Origin: JBQCHF01 sp051953655 | Lineage (GTDB): Bacteria > Actinomycetota > Actinomycetes > Motilibacterales > Motilibacteraceae | DNA: 8,064 nt | Reading direction: 5' to 3' | Assembly: GCA_051953655.1 (NCBI GenBank) | Contig: JBQCIO010000283.1 | Span: 1-8,064 of the forward strand | Part shown: positions 5,408 to 8,064 of the stretch, one piece after another | Position numbering within the stretch: position 1 is the stretch's first letter | How the letters are laid out: each line of letters starts with the position of its first letter | Notes under the pieces: generated by a model | Seen by the model: the letters and a program-made list of their open reading frames with translations, nothing else | Told to the model about the DNA's origin: nothing | Databases searched by the model: none | Translations under genes and position numbers: made by a program

Positions 5408-5462
5408 CCTGGGACGAGCGGGGGGCGAAGTGGTCCCCGCCACGACCAGAGCAACAGTCCCC

Positions 5463-5468
5463 AGGAGG
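5463..5468 (+). promoter_or_regulatory. Ribosome binding site deciding the WXG100 start
   Basis: A full AGGAGG is followed by TTCC and the GTG at 5473. The 4-nt spacing is slightly short. It excludes the in-frame GTG at 5350, whose extra 41 residues look non-coding. Confidence 0.75.
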
Positions 5469-5472
5469 TTCC

Positions 5473-5766
5473 GTGTCCGGGTTCCGCGTCACCCCCGAGC
5501 AGCTGCAGTCCCTGTCCGGCCGCGTCCGCGGTGGCGCCGGCTCCATCGAGTCCGAGCTGCGCGGTCTCGCCGGCTCCCTCGCCCCTCTCGGCAGCGACTG
5601 GGCCGGCGTCGCCCAGGCCCGCTTCACCGAGCTGTGGAGCGAGTGGCAGACCTCGGCCGAGCGGCTCAACGCCGCCCTCACCGGCATCTCCGAGCTGCTC
5701 GGCCAGGCGGGGACCGCCTACGCGACCGCGGAGGAGCAGGTGGCGCGCAGCTTCAGCGTCCGGTGA
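5473..5766 (+). CDS. WXG100-family type VII secretion protein (ESAT-6-like)
   Basis: The 97-residue length is typical of WXG100 proteins, which form helical hairpin dimers and leave the cell through ESX/type VII systems. Helix 1 runs from about residue 7 to 38 (TPEQLQSLSGRVRGGAGSIE and onward). The Trp-Ala-Gly turn is at 43-45, and helix 2 covers about 46-92. Tyr83-Ala-Thr-Ala-Glu87 fits the YxxxD/E export signal behind helix 2. The opening (SGFRVTPEQL) and PLGSDWAGVAQARFTELWSEWQ are strongly family-like. It is an orphan: no partner WXG100 gene, EccC ATPase, EccD channel or mycosin is in the window, so it may be a homodimer using a remote system. It has its own candidate promoter and is followed by a hairpin. 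Confidence 0.93.
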   Translation: MSGFRVTPEQLQSLSGRVRGGAGSIESELRGLAGSLAPLGSDWAGVAQARFTELWSEWQTSAERLNAALTGISELLGQAGTAYATAEEQVARSFSVR

Positions 5767-5772
5767 GGAACC

Positions 5773-5796
5773 GTTGAGCCGCGGGTCCGGCTCGAC
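5773..5796 (+). terminator. Hairpin terminator after WXG100 gene
   Basis: GTTGAGCCG (5773-5781) pairs with CGGCTCGAC (5788-5796), giving nine pairs of which one is U-G, around a 6-nt loop CGGGTC. It begins 7 nt after the TGA stop. It lacks a U-tract, as is usual for such genomes. Confidence 0.6.
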
Positions 5797-5939
5797 CGAC
5801 CTCGACAGCGCGCCGGCGGAGGGTGGGTGGAGGAAAGGCGCTGTCGACGGGGCGGCCAGGCGGGGTGCCGGTCCCGCGGCCTTCCTGCGGATCATGAGAC
5901 AGATCCACTCTCAGCAGGGTGCGAGGGGTCTCACGATTC
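5797..5939. other. Non-coding stretch between WXG100 and reductase genes
   Basis: No gene with acceptable coding character is seen. A Shine-Dalgarno-like GGAGG (about 5828-5832) has no start codon at a suitable distance. From about 5891 the sequence is visibly richer in A and T and holds the long-loop inverted repeat TGAGAC (5895-5900) / GTCTCA (5928-5933). It lies between two converging genes, so it is a terminator zone rather than a promoter zone. Confidence 0.45.
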
Positions 5940-5955
5940 ACACTCCCGTGAGTGT
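5940..5955 (-). terminator. Short hairpin overlapping the reductase stop
   Basis: ACACTC (5940-5945) and GAGTGT (5950-5955) are perfect arms around CCGT. The hairpin reaches into the last base of the reductase TGA. Six pairs is weak for a terminator, and other pairings nearby (CTCAC with GTGAG) compete. Confidence 0.35.
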
Positions 5956-6845
5956 CAGGCCGGCATCGTGATGAACGGGCTGGAGTAGTCCGGGTCCGCC
6001 AGCAGCGCCGCCTCGGCGTCGGCCGGGTCCATGCGGTTCTGCTCGGCGGCCAGCACCATCCCGAGCAGGCGGACGTCGCCGGGGGTCGGCATGCCGGTGA
6101 GCTCGGGGCGGGCCAGGACCCAGGACACCGCGGCACGGATGCGCTCGGCGACGTCGTAGGGCTCGTACCAGGTGGCGTAGGGGACGCCCTGCACGACCTC
6201 GCCGGCGCCGATCTGCGGCCAGTTGCGCCGGGCGACGGCCTTGATGGTCATCAGGCCGGCGTCCTGGCGCTGCACCTCGTCCACCAGCTCCTCGTACGAC
6301 GCGCGGTAGGAGGCGTCCTGCCAGAGCGCGGCGTTGAGCGGGGTGAGCACGGTGGCGAACGGGAATCGGTTCAACGCCTCACGGTGCACCGTGGGGGCGA
6401 GATGGCCGTGGCCGGTGATGCCGACGGCTCGGGTGAGCCCCTCCTCCTGCGCGCGGACGGCGGCCTCCAGCGCGCCGCCCGGTGCGGTGAGCAGGTCGAG
6501 CTCCTCCATCGACCCGACGGCGTGCAGCTGCAGCAGGTCGACGTGGTCGGTGCGCAGCCGCTCCAGCGAGGCGTTGATCTGCGCCCAGGCCGGCTCGGCG
6601 TCGCGCAGCTGGGTCTTGGTGGCCAGGAAGATCCGGTCACGCACGCCGGACCGCTCCAGCCACGGGCCCACCCGCAGCTCGGCGTCGCCGTAGTTGGCGG
6701 CGATGTCGAAGTGGTTGATGCCGCCGTCGAAGGCCTGCTGGAGCGAGGCGTCGGCGGTGTCCTGGTCCACCTCGCCCAGGGCCGCGCCGCCGTAGATGAG
6801 CACCGACGAGCGGTGCTCGAGCCGTCCGAGCCGTCGCGTCTCCAT
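5955..6845 (-). CDS. Aldo/keto reductase
   Basis: This 296-residue NAD(P)H-dependent oxidoreductase with a TIM-barrel fold would reduce aldehydes or ketones in the cytosol. The catalytic tetrad is complete: Asp47 in INHFDIAANYGD, Tyr52, Lys77 in IFLATKTQL and His108 in DLLQLHAV. GITGHGHL (142-149) and MTIKAVARRNW (199-209) lie on later barrel strands. GMPTPGD (251-257) with AAEQN (266-270) fits the cofactor phosphate-binding region. The substrate is unknown. The unusual N-terminal form METRRLGRLEHRSSVLIYGGAALG and the TWYEPYD insert (225-231) suggest a specific actinobacterial subgroup. I chose ATG 6845 because AGGAGG lies 6 nt upstream; the frame upstream contains an inverted repeat and is unlike coding sequence. 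It lies downstream of groEL on the same strand but behind a strong terminator, so it is probably separate. Confidence 0.92.
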   Translation of the reverse strand: METRRLGRLEHRSSVLIYGGAALGEVDQDTADASLQQAFDGGINHFDIAANYGDAELRVGPWLERSGVRDRIFLATKTQLRDAEPAWAQINASLERLRTDHVDLLQLHAVGSMEELDLLTAPGGALEAAVRAQEEGLTRAVGITGHGHLAPTVHREALNRFPFATVLTPLNAALWQDASYRASYEELVDEVQRQDAGLMTIKAVARRNWPQIGAGEVVQGVPYATWYEPYDVAERIRAAVSWVLARPELTGMPTPGDVRLLGMVLAAEQNRMDPADAEAALLADPDYSSPFITMPA

Positions 6846-6851
6846 GCGGTT

Positions 6852-6857
6852 CCTCCT
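6852..6857 (-). promoter_or_regulatory. Ribosome binding site deciding the reductase start
   Basis: On the minus strand AGGAGG stands 6 nt before the ATG at 6845, an ideal arrangement. It removes 17 residues from the longest possible frame. Confidence 0.8.
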
Positions 6858-6870
6858 CGCCCAGTGAGCC

Positions 6871-6888
6871 GGGTGCATCCAAGCACCC
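6871..6888. promoter_or_regulatory. Inverted repeat upstream of reductase, possible operator
   Basis: GGGTGC (6871-6876) and GCACCC (6883-6888) are perfect arms around ATCCAA. The repeat lies 25 nt upstream of the reductase ATG. On the minus strand its centre reads TTGGAT, a poor -10 candidate, with GTGTCC 18 nt upstream. It may be a repressor site or a leader hairpin. Confidence 0.35.
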
Positions 6889-6928
6889 CGACGCACCGGA
6901 GGACACCAGGCGGTGGCACGAGACGCCG

Positions 6929-6964
6929 CGAGGGGCGGCCCTCCGGTGGGAGGACCGCCCCTCG
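6929..6964 (-). terminator. Strong hairpin terminator of groEL
   Basis: This is a 36-nt palindrome. Ten pairs (CGAGGGGCGG, 6929-6938, with CCGCCCCTCG, 6955-6964), one C-A mismatch and five more pairs (6940-6944 with 6949-6953) close on a 4-nt loop GGTG. It starts 33 nt past the groEL stop. There is no U-tract. It should separate groEL from the reductase. Confidence 0.85.
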
Positions 6965-6997
6965 ACAGGACGTGCTGGTGCTGCTGGAGAGCTGGAC

Positions 6998-8064
<1,067 letters not shown>

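Noticed and set aside
5940..5955. CIRCE heat-shock operator, because ACACTC and GAGTGT resemble its arms
   Set aside because: CIRCE has longer arms (TTAGCACTC / GAGTGCTAA) with a 9-nt spacer. Here the spacer is 4 nt and the site lies downstream of the reductase, not before groEL.
5865..5971. Two tiny overlapping reading frames (GTG 5865 to TGA 5897, then ATG 5894 to TGA 5971, joined by ATGA)
   Set aside because: 10 and 25 codons only. The second has no ribosome binding site, codon use is unlike the genome, and it runs into the opposing reductase gene.
4799..6845. A functional system linking cupin, WXG100 and reductase
   Set aside because: They lie on alternating strands with hairpins between them. 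Adjacency alone does not support joint function.

Overview
The window is extremely G+C-rich, with codons ending mostly in G or C, many GTG starts, a WXG100 (ESX-type) protein, a class II-like HelD and a GroEL with a Gly/Met-rich tail. This points to a high-GC actinobacterium. The flavour resembles Geodermatophilaceae-type genomes (Blastococcus, Geodermatophilus, Modestobacter), but that family-level guess is inference only. No tRNA, rRNA, insertion sequence, CRISPR array or prophage gene was seen. It reads as ordinary chromosome, and no gap between genes exceeds 300 bases.

Layout from left to right: a non-coding left end with an 11-G run (1-106); a P-loop kinase of shikimate-kinase fold (107-637, minus); a HelD-type RNA polymerase-associated UvrD-like ATPase (754-2826, plus); a hexapeptide-repeat O-acetyltransferase of the maltose/galactoside type (2846-3409, minus); an HD-superfamily phosphohydrolase (3489-4148, plus); a DUF4031 protein (4108-4386, minus); a small unnamed Cys/His protein (4452-4802, plus); a cupin (4799-5233, minus); a WXG100 protein (5473-5766, plus); an aldo/keto reductase (5955-6845, minus); and the C-terminal two thirds of groEL (6998 to the right edge, minus).

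The most striking property is the layout. The first nine genes alternate strand without exception (- + - + - + - + -), and the tenth (groEL) is cut off from its neighbour by a strong hairpin. There is therefore no evident multi-gene operon. Every gene seems to need its own start signal, and joint function cannot be inferred from co-transcription. Four GTG starts have an nAnnnT hexamer exactly at -12 to -7, the geometry of leaderless actinobacterial transcripts. Most of the other genes have a clear Shine-Dalgarno sequence. Two of those (helD and WXG100) share a CTAGCGT element at a suitable upstream distance.

In function the window is a mix of housekeeping and stress genes: a chaperonin, an RNA polymerase recycling factor, an NADPH reductase, a cupin, an acetyltransferase and an HD phosphohydrolase, plus an orphan WXG100 protein. 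I did not find a convincing undescribed multi-gene system. The items most worth a second look are the strand-alternating block, the leaderless-start pattern, the shikimate-kinase-like protein without shikimate-site residues, the hairpin over the HD-gene ribosome binding site, and the rare-codon/palindrome patch inside helD.
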